A stretch of DNA of 59,496 nucleotides from Parafrankia sp. EUN1f (lineage in GTDB: Bacteria > Actinomycetota > Actinomycetes > Frankiales > Frankiaceae). The stretch covers positions 1-59,496 of the forward strand of contig NZ_ADGX01000050.1 of assembly GCF_000177675.1 (NCBI RefSeq). Reading direction: 5' to 3'. Each line of letters begins with the position of its first letter. Position 1 is the stretch's first letter. The position numbers were made by a program, and so were the translations under genes. Under the pieces are notes generated by a model that was not told where the DNA came from, made no database searches, and saw only the letters and a program-made list of their open reading frames with translations. Of the stretch, positions 51,078 through 59,496 are shown one piece after another.

Positions 51078-54000
51078 ATGCTGCGTACCGATCTCATTCG
51101 GCCGTTGCCGGAACTGCTTCGGCGGAATGCCGAACGTCTCGGCGAGAAGACCGCGTTCCAGGACGCCCGTCGGGCCGTCGGCTACGCGGAGCTGGAACGG
51201 CGCACCCGGCGGCTGGCCGGCCACCTCGCCGGGCTGCGGCTGCGGCCCGGCGAGCGGGTGGCGTTCGTGCTCGCGAACAGCGTCGAGAGCGTGGAGAGCT
51301 ACCTCGCCGCCACCCGGGCCGCGGTCATCGGTGTGCCCATCAACCCGCGGGTCACCGAGGCGGAGCTCGGCTACCTGCTGGATGACAGCGGGGCCCGGCT
51401 GGTGATCACGGATCCGGCGCGCCTGGACCTGGTGGCCAGGGTGCTGCGGGAGCGCCCCGGCGTGCGCGTGCTCGTGACCGGGGCGCCGCGGCTGCCGGCC
51501 GGCGCACCGGCGGGAGTACTGGCGTTCGAGGCCCTCGCCGGCAGCGAGCCGGCCACACCGGCCCGCGATGACCTCGGCCTCGACGACATCGCCTGGATGC
51601 TCTACACCTCGGGGACGACCGGGCGACCGAAGGGCGTGCTGTCCACCCAGCGCAACGGACTGTGGTCGGTCGCCGCCTGCTACGCGCCTGTTCCCGGCCT
51701 GTCCGAGCAGGACCGGGTGCTCTGGCCGCTGCCACTGTTCCACAGCCTGTCGCACATCGCCTGCGTGCTGACGGTCACCGCGGTCGGCGCCTCCGCGCGC
51801 ATCCTGGACGGGTTCGCCGCCGACGACGTGCTCACCGCGCTGCGTGCGGACTCCTCGACGTTCCTGGCCGGTGTGCCGACCATGTACCACTATCTGGTCC
51901 GGGCGGCGCGGGAGAGCGGCTTCGTCGCGCCGGATCTGCGGATGTGCCTGGTCGGTGGTGCGATCACCACGGCGGCGCTGCGGCGGGACTTCGAGGCCGC
52001 GTTCGGGGCGCCGCTGCTCGACGCGTACGGCAGTACCGAGACGTCCGGCTCGATCACGATCAACTGGCCGACCGGTGCCCGGGTCGAGGGCTCCTGCGGG
52101 CTGCCCGTGCCCGGTCTGGGTGTGCGTCTCGTCGACCCGCACAGCGGGCTCGACGTGGCCGCGGGGGAGGAGGGCGAGGTCTGGGTCCGCGGGCCGAGCG
52201 TGATGGTCGGCTACCACGGCCAGCCGGAGGCGACCGCCGCGGCGCTGCGGGACGGCTGGTACCACACCGGCGATCTCGCCCGCCGCGACGACGCCGGCTA
52301 CCTCACGATCACCGGCCGGATCAAGGAGTTGATCATCCGCGGTGGGGAGAACATCCACCCCGGCGAGATCGAGGAGGTGCTGCGCGGGGTGCCCGGCGTC
52401 GCCGACGTCGCGGTCGTTGGTCGCCCGCACGAGCTGCTCGGCGAGGTTCCGGTGGCCTTCCTGGTGCCCGGCCCGGAGGGACTCGACCCCGATCGGCTCT
52501 ACGCCGCCTGCCGGGAGCGGCTGACTTACTACAAGGTGCCCGAGGAGCTCTACGAGGTCGACCGGATCCCGCGGACCGGCTCGGGGAAGATCACCCGGCA
52601 CGTGCTGCTCGACCAGCCGGCCCGCCTGCGTGCCGCCAGCAGCGGCTACCACGAGTCGATGTTCCGGCTGGACTGGGTTCCGCTGGTCTCGGCCGCCACC
52701 GGGCCGGCCTCGGCCCCGGATCCCGCCCCGGAACCGCCCGCGGAACCCGCCGCGGTGTCCTCCCCGGCGGGCGGCCCGCCTGGTAAGGCCCCCCGTCGCT
52801 GGGCGGTCATCGGCCCCGACGTGTTCGGTACCGGCGGGGCGCTGACCGGCCGGGGCGCCACCGTCGTGGGTTACCCGGACCTGGCCGCCCTGCGCGCCGC
52901 TGTCGCCGCCGGCGAGGCGGCCCCGGAGGCGACCGTGCTGGCCTGCGGGGCCGCGCTCGGCGCGGCCGGCCCGCTCGCCGGCGCGCTCGCCGACCGCGCC
53001 GGGTGGCTCGCCGACGTCATCACCGACTGGCTCGCGGACCCGGGCCTGCGGTCCGGCCGACTGGTCATCGTCACCCGGGGTGCCGTGGCGGTCGGACCGG
53101 ACGACGACGTCGAGGACCTGATCCACGCTCCGCTGTGGGGGCTGGTGCGCACGGCGCAGGTCACCCACCCGGACCGGTTCGTGCTCGTCGACATCGGCGG
53201 GGACGACGCGGCCGCGGCGGCGCTCCTGCCCGCCGTCGTGGCCTCCGGCGAGCCGCAGGTCGCGGTGCGCGACGGGGTGCTCCTGCGTCCCAGGCTCGCG
53301 CGGGCCTCGGCGATGGTGGACGGCGACGACAGCCCGCGCTTCGACCGGCACGGCACCGTCGTCGTCACCGGGGCCGACGGGCCGGTCGGCGCGGCCCTCG
53401 CCCGGCACCTGGTCACCGGCTACGGTGCGCGGCGGCTTCTGCTGCTGGTCGACACGCCCGGCGACGACACCGAGGCGAGGGTCGGGGAGCGAGTCGGGGA
53501 ACTGCGCGAGGAGCTCGCCGCGGCGGGTGCCACCGTCGGCGTGACCGGCTGCGTCCTGGCTGACCACGCCGGGCTGTCCGCCGCGCTGGCGCGCGCGTCG
53601 CGTCCGATCACGGCGGTGTTCCACGCCCACGGACTGGCCGGCCCCGAGCCTGTCGGGGAGCGGCTCGCCGCCGCCTGCGCCGCCGCCCTGAACCTGCACG
53701 ACCTGACCCGCCGGCTCGACCTGCGGGCGTTCGTGCTGGTCTCGTCGGCCGCCGGGCTGCTGGGAACCCCCGGACAGGGCGGGCGGGCGGTGCTCGACGT
53801 CCTGCTCGCCGCCCTCACCCAGCACCGGGCGGCCCGCGGGCTGCCGGCGACCTGCCTGGCCGTCGGGCCGTGGGAGGGCACCGGGCTGGTGGCGGCCCCC
53901 GGGGTGCGTGCGCTGTCACGCCAGGAGGGCCTCGCGATGGTCGACGCGGCACTCGACGCCCAGGCGAGCACGCTGGCCCTGCTGCGGCCGGACGCGACCG

Positions 54001-57000
54001 CCCTCGGCGACGCGGCCGCGGTGCCCGTGCCGCTGCGGGACCTGATCGACGTCCCGCCCGCCCCGAGCGCCCCCGACGACGGCCGCGCCGCCGCGCTGCG
54101 CCGCGACATCGCGGACCTGGCCGAGGCCGACGCGATCCGGGTGCTCGCCGACCTGGTGCGCGCGGAGGTCGCCGAGATCGGCGGCCTGCCCGGGCCGGAC
54201 TCCGTCCCGGCCCAGCGCGCGCTGCGGGAACTGGGTTTCACCTCGCTGAGCACCGTGGAGCTGCGCAACCGGCTGAGCGCGCGGACCGGGGTACGGCTCG
54301 CGATCACCGTCGCGTTCGATCATCCGACCCCGGCCGCCCTCGCCCGCCACCTCCGGGAGGTACTGCTGGGCGAGCCGGTCGGCGCGGGACTGGCGGGCCC
54401 GGCGGGGGCGTCGCCGCGGGCCGCGTCGGACGAACCGGTCGCCGTGGTCGGGATGGCCTGCCGGCTGCCCGGCGGCGTGGCCTCGCCCGACGGGCTCTGG
54501 GACTTGGTGCTCGCGGGCGGGGACGGCATCGGCGGTTTCCCGACGGACCGCGGCTGGGACCTGACCGGCCTGTTCGCCGACGGTGAGCCCGGGCGGCCCG
54601 GGTCGTCGGCGGCGCAGGAGGGCGGGTTCCTGGCCGACGCCGCCGGCTTCGACGCGGGGCTGTTCGGAGTGTCGCCGCGGGAGGCCCTGGCGATGGACCC
54701 GCAGCAGCGGCTGCTGCTGGAGGTCTCCTGGGAGGCCTTCGAGCACGCCGGCATCAGCCCGCGGGACCTGCGCGGCACACCCGTCGGCGTGTTCACCGGG
54801 CTGATGCACCACGACTACGCCCGCGGGCACGGCGCCGGAGCCGGCAGCGGCAGCGGCAGCGGCGAGCTGGAGGGCTACCTGAGCACCGGCACCGCCGGCA
54901 GCGTCGCCTCGGGCCGGGTGTCGTACGTGTTCGGCCTGGAGGGGCCGGCGCTGACGGTGGACACGGCGTGCTCGTCGTCGCTGGTGGCGCTGCACCTGGG
55001 CGTGCGGTCGCTGCACGCCGGCGAGTCGACGCTGGCGCTGGTCGGCGGGGCCGCGGTGATGGCGACGCCGGAGGTGTTCGTCGACTTCTCCCGCCAGGGC
55101 GCGCTCGCGTCGGACGGCAGATGCAAGGCGTTCGCCGACACCGCCGACGGAACCGGCTGGTCCGAGGGCGCGGCGGTGCTGGTGCTGGAGCGGCTGTCGG
55201 ACGCGCGGCGCAACGGCCGGCGGATCCTCGCGGTGGTCCGCGGCTCCGCGGTCAACCAGGACGGCGCGTCCAACGGGCTGACCGCGCCGAGCGGCCCCGC
55301 GCAGGAGCGGGTGATCCGCTCCGCGCTGGCCGACGCGGGCCTGTCGAGCACCGACGTCGACGTCCTGGAGGCACACGGGACCGGGACCAGGCTCGGCGAC
55401 CCGATCGAGGCCCACGCGCTGCTGGCGACCTACGGGCAGGGCCGGCCGGCGGAGCACCCGGCCCTGCTGGGCTCGCTCAAGTCGAACATCGGCCACACCC
55501 AGGCGGCGGCCGGCGTCGCCGGGGTGATCAAGATGGTGCAGGCGCTGCGGCACGGGGTGGCCCCGAAAACGCTGCACGTCGAGCGGCCCTCGACCCGGGT
55601 GGACTGGGAGAGCGGGGCGGTGGCGCTGCTGACCGAGACGCGGGCCTGGCCGGAGCACGGCCGGCCACGCCGGGCAGCCGTGTCCTCGTTCGGGGTGAGC
55701 GGCACCAACGCGCACGTCATCCTGGAACAGGCCCCGCCGGACGAGCGGGTGACGCCGGACGAGCCGGTGACGCCGGACGAGCGGGTGACGCCGGACGAGC
55801 GGGTGACGCCGGACGAGCCAGGTTCGCGGAACGAGCCGGTGGTGCCGTGGCTGGTGTCGGCGGCGTCCGAGGCGGCGCTTCGCGCCCAGGCCGCCCGGCT
55901 GGCCGATCACGTCGAAGAACAGGCCGAGGAGCAGCTCGACGAACCGGTCGAGGAGCACGTCGACGGGCGGGACCGGCTGACGCCGGTGGAGGTCGGCCGG
56001 TCGCTCGCGACGACCCGGGCGCAGCTGCCGCGGCGGGCCGTCGTGCTCGGCGACCGGCGCGACGGACTGCTCGCCGGCCTGCGGGCGCTAGCGGCCGGCG
56101 AGCCGTCCGGGCAGGTGACGACCGGTACCGCCGACGTCGACGGCCGGCTCGCCTTCGTCTACCCCGGGCAGGGCTCCCAGTGGGTGGGGATGGGCGCCGG
56201 CCTGCTCGCGGCGTCCTCGGTCTTCGCCGAGGTCGTCGAGGAGATCGCCGAGACGCTCGACGGGCTGGTGGACTGGTCGCTGCCGGACGTCCTGCGCGGC
56301 GCCGGCGGGGCCGAGGTGCTGAGCCGGGTCGACGTGGTGCAGCCGGCGTCGTTCGCGGTGGCGGCGGGGCTCAGCGCGGTCTGGGGCTCGCTGGGCGTGC
56401 GGCCCGACGCGGTGGTGGGGCACTCCCAGGGCGAGATCGCCGCGGCGCACGTCGCGGGCGCGCTGACGCTGCGCGACGCCGCCCGGGTGGTCGCGCTGCG
56501 CAGCCGGCTGATCGGCGCGCGGCTCGCGGGCCACGGCGGGATGGCCTCGGTGCCGCTGCCGGCCGATCAGGTGCGGCCACGGCTCCCCGCCGGCGTCGAG
56601 ATCGCGGCGGTCAACGGGCCCGGCGTGACGGTGGTGGCCGGCGCCCCGGCCGGGCTCGACGAGCTGCTGGCCGGCTACGAGGCCCAGGGCGTGCGGGCCA
56701 GGCGGATCCCGGTGGACTACGCGTCGCACACGGCCCAGGTCGAGCGGATCGAGGCGGAGCTGACCGAGCTGCTGGCCGGCATCAGCCCGGCGGCGCCGCG
56801 GCTGCCGTTCTACTCGACGGTGGACGGGGGCTGGGTCGACGCGGGAACCACCCCGCTGGACGCCGGCTACTGGTACCGCAACCTGCGCCGGACGGTCCGG
56901 TTCGGCCCGGCGATCGGGGCGCTGGCCGACGCGGGATTCCGTGCCTTCGTCGAAGTCAGCCCGCATCCGGTCCTCACCGTGGGGATCAGCGAGGTGCTGG

Positions 57001-59496
57001 AGGAGCGCTCGGCGCTGACGACGGTCGTGACCGGCACCCTGCGCCGCGACGAGGGCGGCCCGGACCGGCTGCTGCGCTCCACCGCGGAGCTCCACGTCCG
57101 CGGTGTCCCGGTCGACTGGCCGGTCGTCCTCGGGCCTGCCGGGGGGCAGCCGGTCGCGCTGCCGACGTACGCCTTCCAGCATGAGCGGTACTGGCTCGAC
57201 GCGGCCGCGGCGGCGGGGCCCGCGGACGTCACCGCCGCCGGGCTCGCCCCCGTCGACCACCCGCTGCTCGGCGCCGCCCTCGACGTCGCCGGGACCACCC
57301 GGGCCAGCGGTGTCCCCGAGCTGGCCGGCGAGGAAACGGCGGCCGACGGGGCAGCCGGCGGCGCCGTGCTGCTCACCGGGCGGCTCTCGACCCGCAGGCA
57401 CCCATGGCTGCTCGACCACCGCGTCGGCGACGCCGTGGTGCTGCCGGGGACGGCGCTGCTCGACATCGTGGCCCACGTCGGCGAGCGGGTCGGCACGGCC
57501 CAGATCGCCGAGCTGACCATCGTCGCGCCGGTCGTGGTCGCGGACGGCGGCCTCGACCTGCAGGTGACGGCCGAGCCGGCGGACGGCGACGGGCACCGCG
57601 GCGTGCGCGTCCACACCCGCCCGAACGCCGGCGATCCCTGGACCGAGAACGCCGCCGCCGTGCTCGGCGCGCTCCCGTCATCCGCGGTGCCCGGCGCCGC
57701 ACCGGAATGGGCGGCGACCGGCTGGCCGCCGCCGGGCGCCCAGCCGGTCGACCTGACGGACTGCTACGAGCGGCTGCCGGTGCGGTACGGGCCGAGCTTC
57801 CACGCCGTGCGGGCGGCGTGGACACTCGACGGTGCGGTGTACATCCGGGTCGAGCTGCCCGAGGCTGCGCTCGGCTCCGACACCGACCGGTACGGCCTGC
57901 ACCCGGCGCTGCTCGACGCGGCCCTGCACCCGCTCGCCGCCGCCGGCTTCTTCCCCGGCCCCGACCAGCCGCGGCTCGCGTTCGCCTGGTCCGGGGTGCG
58001 GCTCCACGCGGTGGGCGCCCGAACGCTGCGGATCCGGGTCGCCCCGGCCGGCCCGGACGCGCTCACGATCAGTGCCGTGGACGACGCCGGTGCCCCGGTC
58101 GTCGACGTCGACGAGCTGGTCGTGCGCCCGGTCGACCCGGCCCGGGTCGGATCGGGTGCGCGGGCGTCGCGCGACGCGCTGTTCGAGCCGTACTGGGAGC
58201 CGGTCCCGGTGGCGACCGCGGCAGGGGGTGCGGTCGCCACCGGGGCCGCGGGGAGCTGGGCGTTCCTCGACGACCTTCCCGCCCGCCAGACCGGCGAGCC
58301 GGCCGCCGTCGTCCACCTCGTGCCCACCGTGCCCGCCGACGGTGCCGACGGTGCCGATGCCGACGTTCCCGCCCGGGTCCACGCCCTGGGCTTCGCGCTG
58401 CTGGAGGTGCTGCGCGGCTGGATCGCCGACCCCCGGCCCGTCTCCGCCCGCCTCGTCGTCGCCCTGCGCGCCGGTGACGTGGTCCACGGCGCGCTGCACG
58501 GGCTCGTCCGCGCGGCGCAGGCCGAGCATCCCGGCCGGTTCGGGCTGCTGGAGCTCGACCGGGCCGACGAGGAGAGCATCGCGGCCGGGGTGGCCGCGCT
58601 CGCCGGCGACGAGCCGGTGGCCGCCGTCCACGACGGCGTCGTGTCGGTGGCCCGGCTGCGCGCGGCGCGCCCGGCGCCGCCCCCGGCCCGCTCCCGGCTG
58701 GCCGGCGGCACGGTGCTGGTCACCGGGGCGACAGGCGGCCTCGGCCGGCTGGTGTCCGGCCACCTCGCCCGGGCCCATCAGGTGGCCGAGCTGGTGCTGG
58801 TGTCCCGCTCCGGCGTGCCCGCGAGCTGGGTGGAAGAGCTGTCGGCGGACGGAGTGCTGGTCCGGGGCGTCGCCGCCGACGTGGCGGACCGCGACGCCCT
58901 CGCCGAGATCGTCGGGTCCGTCTCCGACCGGCTCGTCGGCGTCGTCCACGTCGCCGGGGTGGTCGAGGACGGGATTCTCGAGTCCCTCGACGAGCGGCGT
59001 TGGCATGCCGCACTGCGGCCCAAGGTGGACGCGGCCTGGGCACTGCACGAGCTGACCGCCGGGCTCGACCTCGCGGCCTTCGTGCTGTATTCGTCGGCGT
59101 CCGCCGTGTTCGGCGGCGCGGGGCAGGCGAACTACGCCACCGGCAACGCGTTCCTCGACGCGCTCGCCGCGCACCGGCACGCCCTCGGCCTCCCGGCGGT
59201 GTCGCTGGCGTGGGGGCTGTGGGAACAGGCGGCGGGGATGGGCGGCCGGCTGCGCCCGGTGGACCGGGCCCGGATGACCCGGGACGGCACCCGGCCGCTC
59301 TCGGATGCCCAGGGTCTCGCGCTGTTCGACGCGGCGTTGGAGGACGACCGTCCGGCGCTGGTTCCCGTCCGGCTCGACCTCGCCGCGCTGCGCCGCCGGG
59401 GCATCGACGGCGTCGAGGGCGCCGTACCGGCACTGCTGCGCGCGCTCGTGCCCGTCGCCGCCCGGCGGCGCGCGGCCATCGGGGCGACGGCGGCCC
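51078..59496 (+). CDS. rifA: RifA-like type I PKS: AHBA loading module and module 1, cut by window end
   Basis: At least 2806 residues lie in one frame to the right edge. The loading module has a CoA-ligase-like A domain (about 1-540; WMLYTSGTTGRPKGV, YGSTETSGS), a KR-like domain (about 590-920) and an ACP (GFTSLSTVEL, S1056). That KR looks dead: VTGADGPVG and GQGGRAVLD put R903 at the Tyr position. Module 1 has KS (about 1117-1545; C1298 in DTACSSSL, EAHGTGT, SNIGHTQ), AT (GHSQGE; YASH at Y1881, the methylmalonyl type), DH (H2114 in HRVGDAVVLPG, Gly of the motif replaced by Asp) and KR (TGATGGLG, Y2686 in QANYATGN). The next ACP is outside. An A-KR0-ACP start behind AHBA genes is the RifA plan. 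GGAGG precedes the ATG. Confidence 0.93.
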   Translation, partial: MLRTDLIRPLPELLRRNAERLGEKTAFQDARRAVGYAELERRTRRLAGHLAGLRLRPGERVAFVLANSVESVESYLAATRAAVIGVPINPRVTEAELGYLLDDSGARLVITDPARLDLVARVLRERPGVRVLVTGAPRLPAGAPAGVLAFEALAGSEPATPARDDLGLDDIAWMLYTSGTTGRPKGVLSTQRNGLWSVAACYAPVPGLSEQDRVLWPLPLFHSLSHIACVLTVTAVGASARILDGFAADDVLTALRADSSTFLAGVPTMYHYLVRAARESGFVAPDLRMCLVGGAITTAALRRDFEAAFGAPLLDAYGSTETSGSITINWPTGARVEGSCGLPVPGLGVRLVDPHSGLDVAAGEEGEVWVRGPSVMVGYHGQPEATAAALRDGWYHTGDLARRDDAGYLTITGRIKELIIRGGENIHPGEIEEVLRGVPGVADVAVVGRPHELLGEVPVAFLVPGPEGLDPDRLYAACRERLTYYKVPEELYEVDRIPRTGSGKITRHVLLDQPARLRAASSGYHESMFRLDWVPLVSAATGPASAPDPAPEPPAEPAAVSSPAGGPPGKAPRRWAVIGPDVFGTGGALTGRGATVVGYPDLAALRAAVAAGEAAPEATVLACGAALGAAGPLAGALADRAGWLADVITDWLADPGLRSGRLVIVTRGAVAVGPDDDVEDLIHAPLWGLVRTAQVTHPDRFVLVDIGGDDAAAAALLPAVVASGEPQVAVRDGVLLRPRLARASAMVDGDDSPRFDRHGTVVVTGADGPVGAALARHLVTGYGARRLLLLVDTPGDDTEARVGERVGELREELAAAGATVGVTGCVLADHAGLSAALARASRPITAVFHAHGLAGPEPVGERLAAACAAALNLHDLTRRLDLRAFVLVSSAAGLLGTPGQGGRAVLDVLLAALTQHRAARGLPATCLAVGPWEGTGLVAAPGVRALSRQEGLAMVDAALDAQASTLALLRPDATALGDAAAVPVPLRDLIDVPPAPSAPDDGRAAALRRDIADLAEADAIRVLADLVRAEVAEIGGLPGPDSVPAQRALRELGFTSLSTVELRNRLSARTGVRLAITVAFDHPTPAALARHLREVLLGEPVGAGLAGPAGASPRAASDEPVAVVGMACRLPGGVASPDGLWDLVLAGGDGIGGFPTDRGWDLTGLFADGEPGRPGSSAAQEGGFLADAAGFDAGLFGVSPREALAMDPQQRLLLEVSWEAFEHAGISPRDLRGTPVGVFTGLMHHDYARGHGAGAGSGSGSGELEGYLSTGTAGSVASGRVSYVFGLEGPALTVDTACSSSLVALHLGVRSLHAGESTLALVGGAAVMATPEVFVDFSRQGALASDGRCKAFADTADGTGWSEGAAVLVLERLSDARRNGRRILAVVRGSAVNQDGASNGLTAPSGPAQERVIRSALADAGLSSTDVDVLEAHGTGTRLGDPIEAHALLATYGQGRPAEHPALLGSLKSNIGHTQAAAGVAGVIKMVQALRHGVAPKTLHVERPSTRVDWESGAVALLTETRAWPEHGRPRRAAVSSFGVSGTNAHVILEQAPPDERVTPDEPVTPDERVTPDERVTPDEPGSRNEPVVPWLVSAASEAALRAQAARLADHVEEQAEEQLDEPVEEHVDGRDRLTPVEVGRSLATTRAQLPRRAVVLGDRRDGLLAGLRALAAGEPSGQVTTGTADVDGRLAFVYPGQGSQWVGMGAGLLAASSVFAEVVEEIAETLDGLVDWSLPDVLRGAGGAEVLSRVDVVQPASFAVAAGLSAVWGSLGVRPDAVVGHSQGEIAAAHVAGALTLRDAARVVALRSRLIGARLAGHGGMASVPLPADQVRPRLPAGVEIAAVNGPGVTVVAGAPAGLDELLAGYEAQGVRARRIPVDYASHTAQVERIEAELTELLAGISPAAPRLPFYSTVDGGWVDAGTTPLDAGYWYRNLRRTVRFGPAIGALADAGFRAFVEVSPHPVLTVGISEVLEERSALTTVVTGTLRRDEGGPDRLLRSTAELHVRGVPVDWPVVLGPAGGQPVALPTYAFQHERYWLDAAAAAGPADVTAAGLAPVDHPLLGAALDVAGTTRASGVPELAGEETAADGAAGGAVLLTGRLSTRRHPWLLDHRVGDAVVLPGTALLDIVAHVGERVGTAQIAELTIVAPVVVADGGLDLQVTAEPADGDGHRGVRVHTRPNAGDPWTENAAAVLGALPSSAVPGAAPEWAATGWPPPGAQPVDLTDCYERLPVRYGPSFHAVRAAWTLDGAVYIRVELPEAALGSDTDRYGLHPALLDAALHPLAAAGFFPGPDQPRLAFAWSGVRLHAVGARTLRIRVAPAGPDALTISAVDDAGAPVVDVDELVVRPVDPARVGSGARASRDALFEPYWEPVPVATAAGGAVATGAAGSWAFLDDLPARQTGEPAAVVHLVPTVPADGADGADADVPARVHALGFALLEVLRGWIADPRPVSARLVVALRAGDVVHGALHGLVRAAQAEHPGRFGLLELDRADEESIAAGVAALAGDEPVAAVHDGVVSVARLRAARPAPPPARSRLAGGTVLVTGATGGLGRLVSGHLARAHQVAELVLVSRSGVPASWVEELSADGVLVRGVAADVADRDALAEIVGSVSDRLVGVVHVAGVVEDGILESLDERRWHAALRPKVDAAWALHELTAGLDLAAFVLYSSASAVFGGAGQANYATGNAFLDALAAHRHALGLPAVSLAWGLWEQAAGMGGRLRPVDRARMTRDGTRPLSDAQGLALFDAALEDDRPALVPVRLDLAALRRRGIDGVEGAVPALLRALVPVAARRRAAIGATAA
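55740..55820 (+). repeat. 18-bp repeats in the KS-AT linker of the PKS
   Basis: Four consecutive 18-bp units (gtgacgccggacgagcgg with one variable base) encode V-T-P-D-E-R/P from residue 1558. They lie in the linker between KS and AT and keep the frame. They lengthen the linker and are probably neutral slippage. Confidence 0.9.

Noticed and set aside
50223-53825. A 1200-residue open frame on the minus strand
   Set aside because: It is antisense to rifM and the PKS loading module, which carry clear domain motifs; its translation is low-complexity Arg/Gly/Val sequence with no family signature.

Overview
The window is very GC-rich DNA from an actinomycete. It has GTG and TTG starts, ATGA/GTGA start-stop overlaps, several F420/flavin (LLM) oxidoreductases, MoxR/vWA/KAP conflict-type ATPases and a type I PKS. 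The mix resembles Frankiaceae (Frankia/Pseudofrankia). That genus-level guess is inference; no marker gene is present.

Layout. (1) 1-8.1 kb: an IS4 transposase end, then a minus-strand five-gene toluene-4-monooxygenase-type operon (alpha, gamma, Rieske, effector, beta; no reductase). Next come a SnoaL-like protein, an LLM oxidoreductase, a P450 and its TetR regulator with a double palindromic operator. (2) 8.2-21.3 kb: a conflict/signalling island. A divergent EAD1-TIR effector faces a translationally coupled operon of EAD1-(inactive STAND-like), MoxR AAA+, vWA and EAD1-EAD-cyclase-like genes. Facing it is a second, minus-strand module: WD40-KAP NTPase, solute-binding/vWA protein, small membrane protein and GAF-EAL phosphodiesterase. 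(3) 21.5-24.1 kb: a DHA2 exporter and divergent XRE regulator. (4) 24.3-28.8 kb: a compact, coupled operon that looks like an unusual ATP-grasp RiPP pathway. It holds an LLM oxidoreductase, a 184-aa peptide with twelve consecutive Lys-Asp-X triplets, a degenerate ATP-grasp-like protein, an intact ATP-grasp ligase and a 2-oxoglutarate/Fe(II)-type oxygenase. (5) 29-34.8 kb: a secreted protein, an AlkZ-like glycosylase, a decayed aldo/keto reductase, a TetR regulator, gene fragments, and an EAD-cyclase-TIR fusion paralogous to the cyclase protein of the first island. (6) 35-40.9 kb: divergent CoA-ester catabolic genes (thiolase, SDR / LLM, acyl-CoA ligase, SMP-30). (7) 40.9-47.2 kb: an integrase scar, CsbD, two limonene-epoxide-hydrolase-like paralogues separated by a dehydrogenase remnant, a molybdopterin oxidoreductase and an IclR regulator. 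(8) 47.7 kb to the right edge: the start of a rifamycin-type ansamycin cluster, with AHBA synthase, RifL-like oxidoreductase, RifM-like phosphatase and a RifA-like PKS (A-KR0-ACP-KS-AT-DH-KR...), cut by the window end.

The strongest candidates for undescribed biology are the Lys-Asp-X repeat RiPP operon and the EAD/cyclase/TIR network, which occurs in two places. Four genes carry apparent single-base deletions, so either decay or assembly error must be excluded for them.
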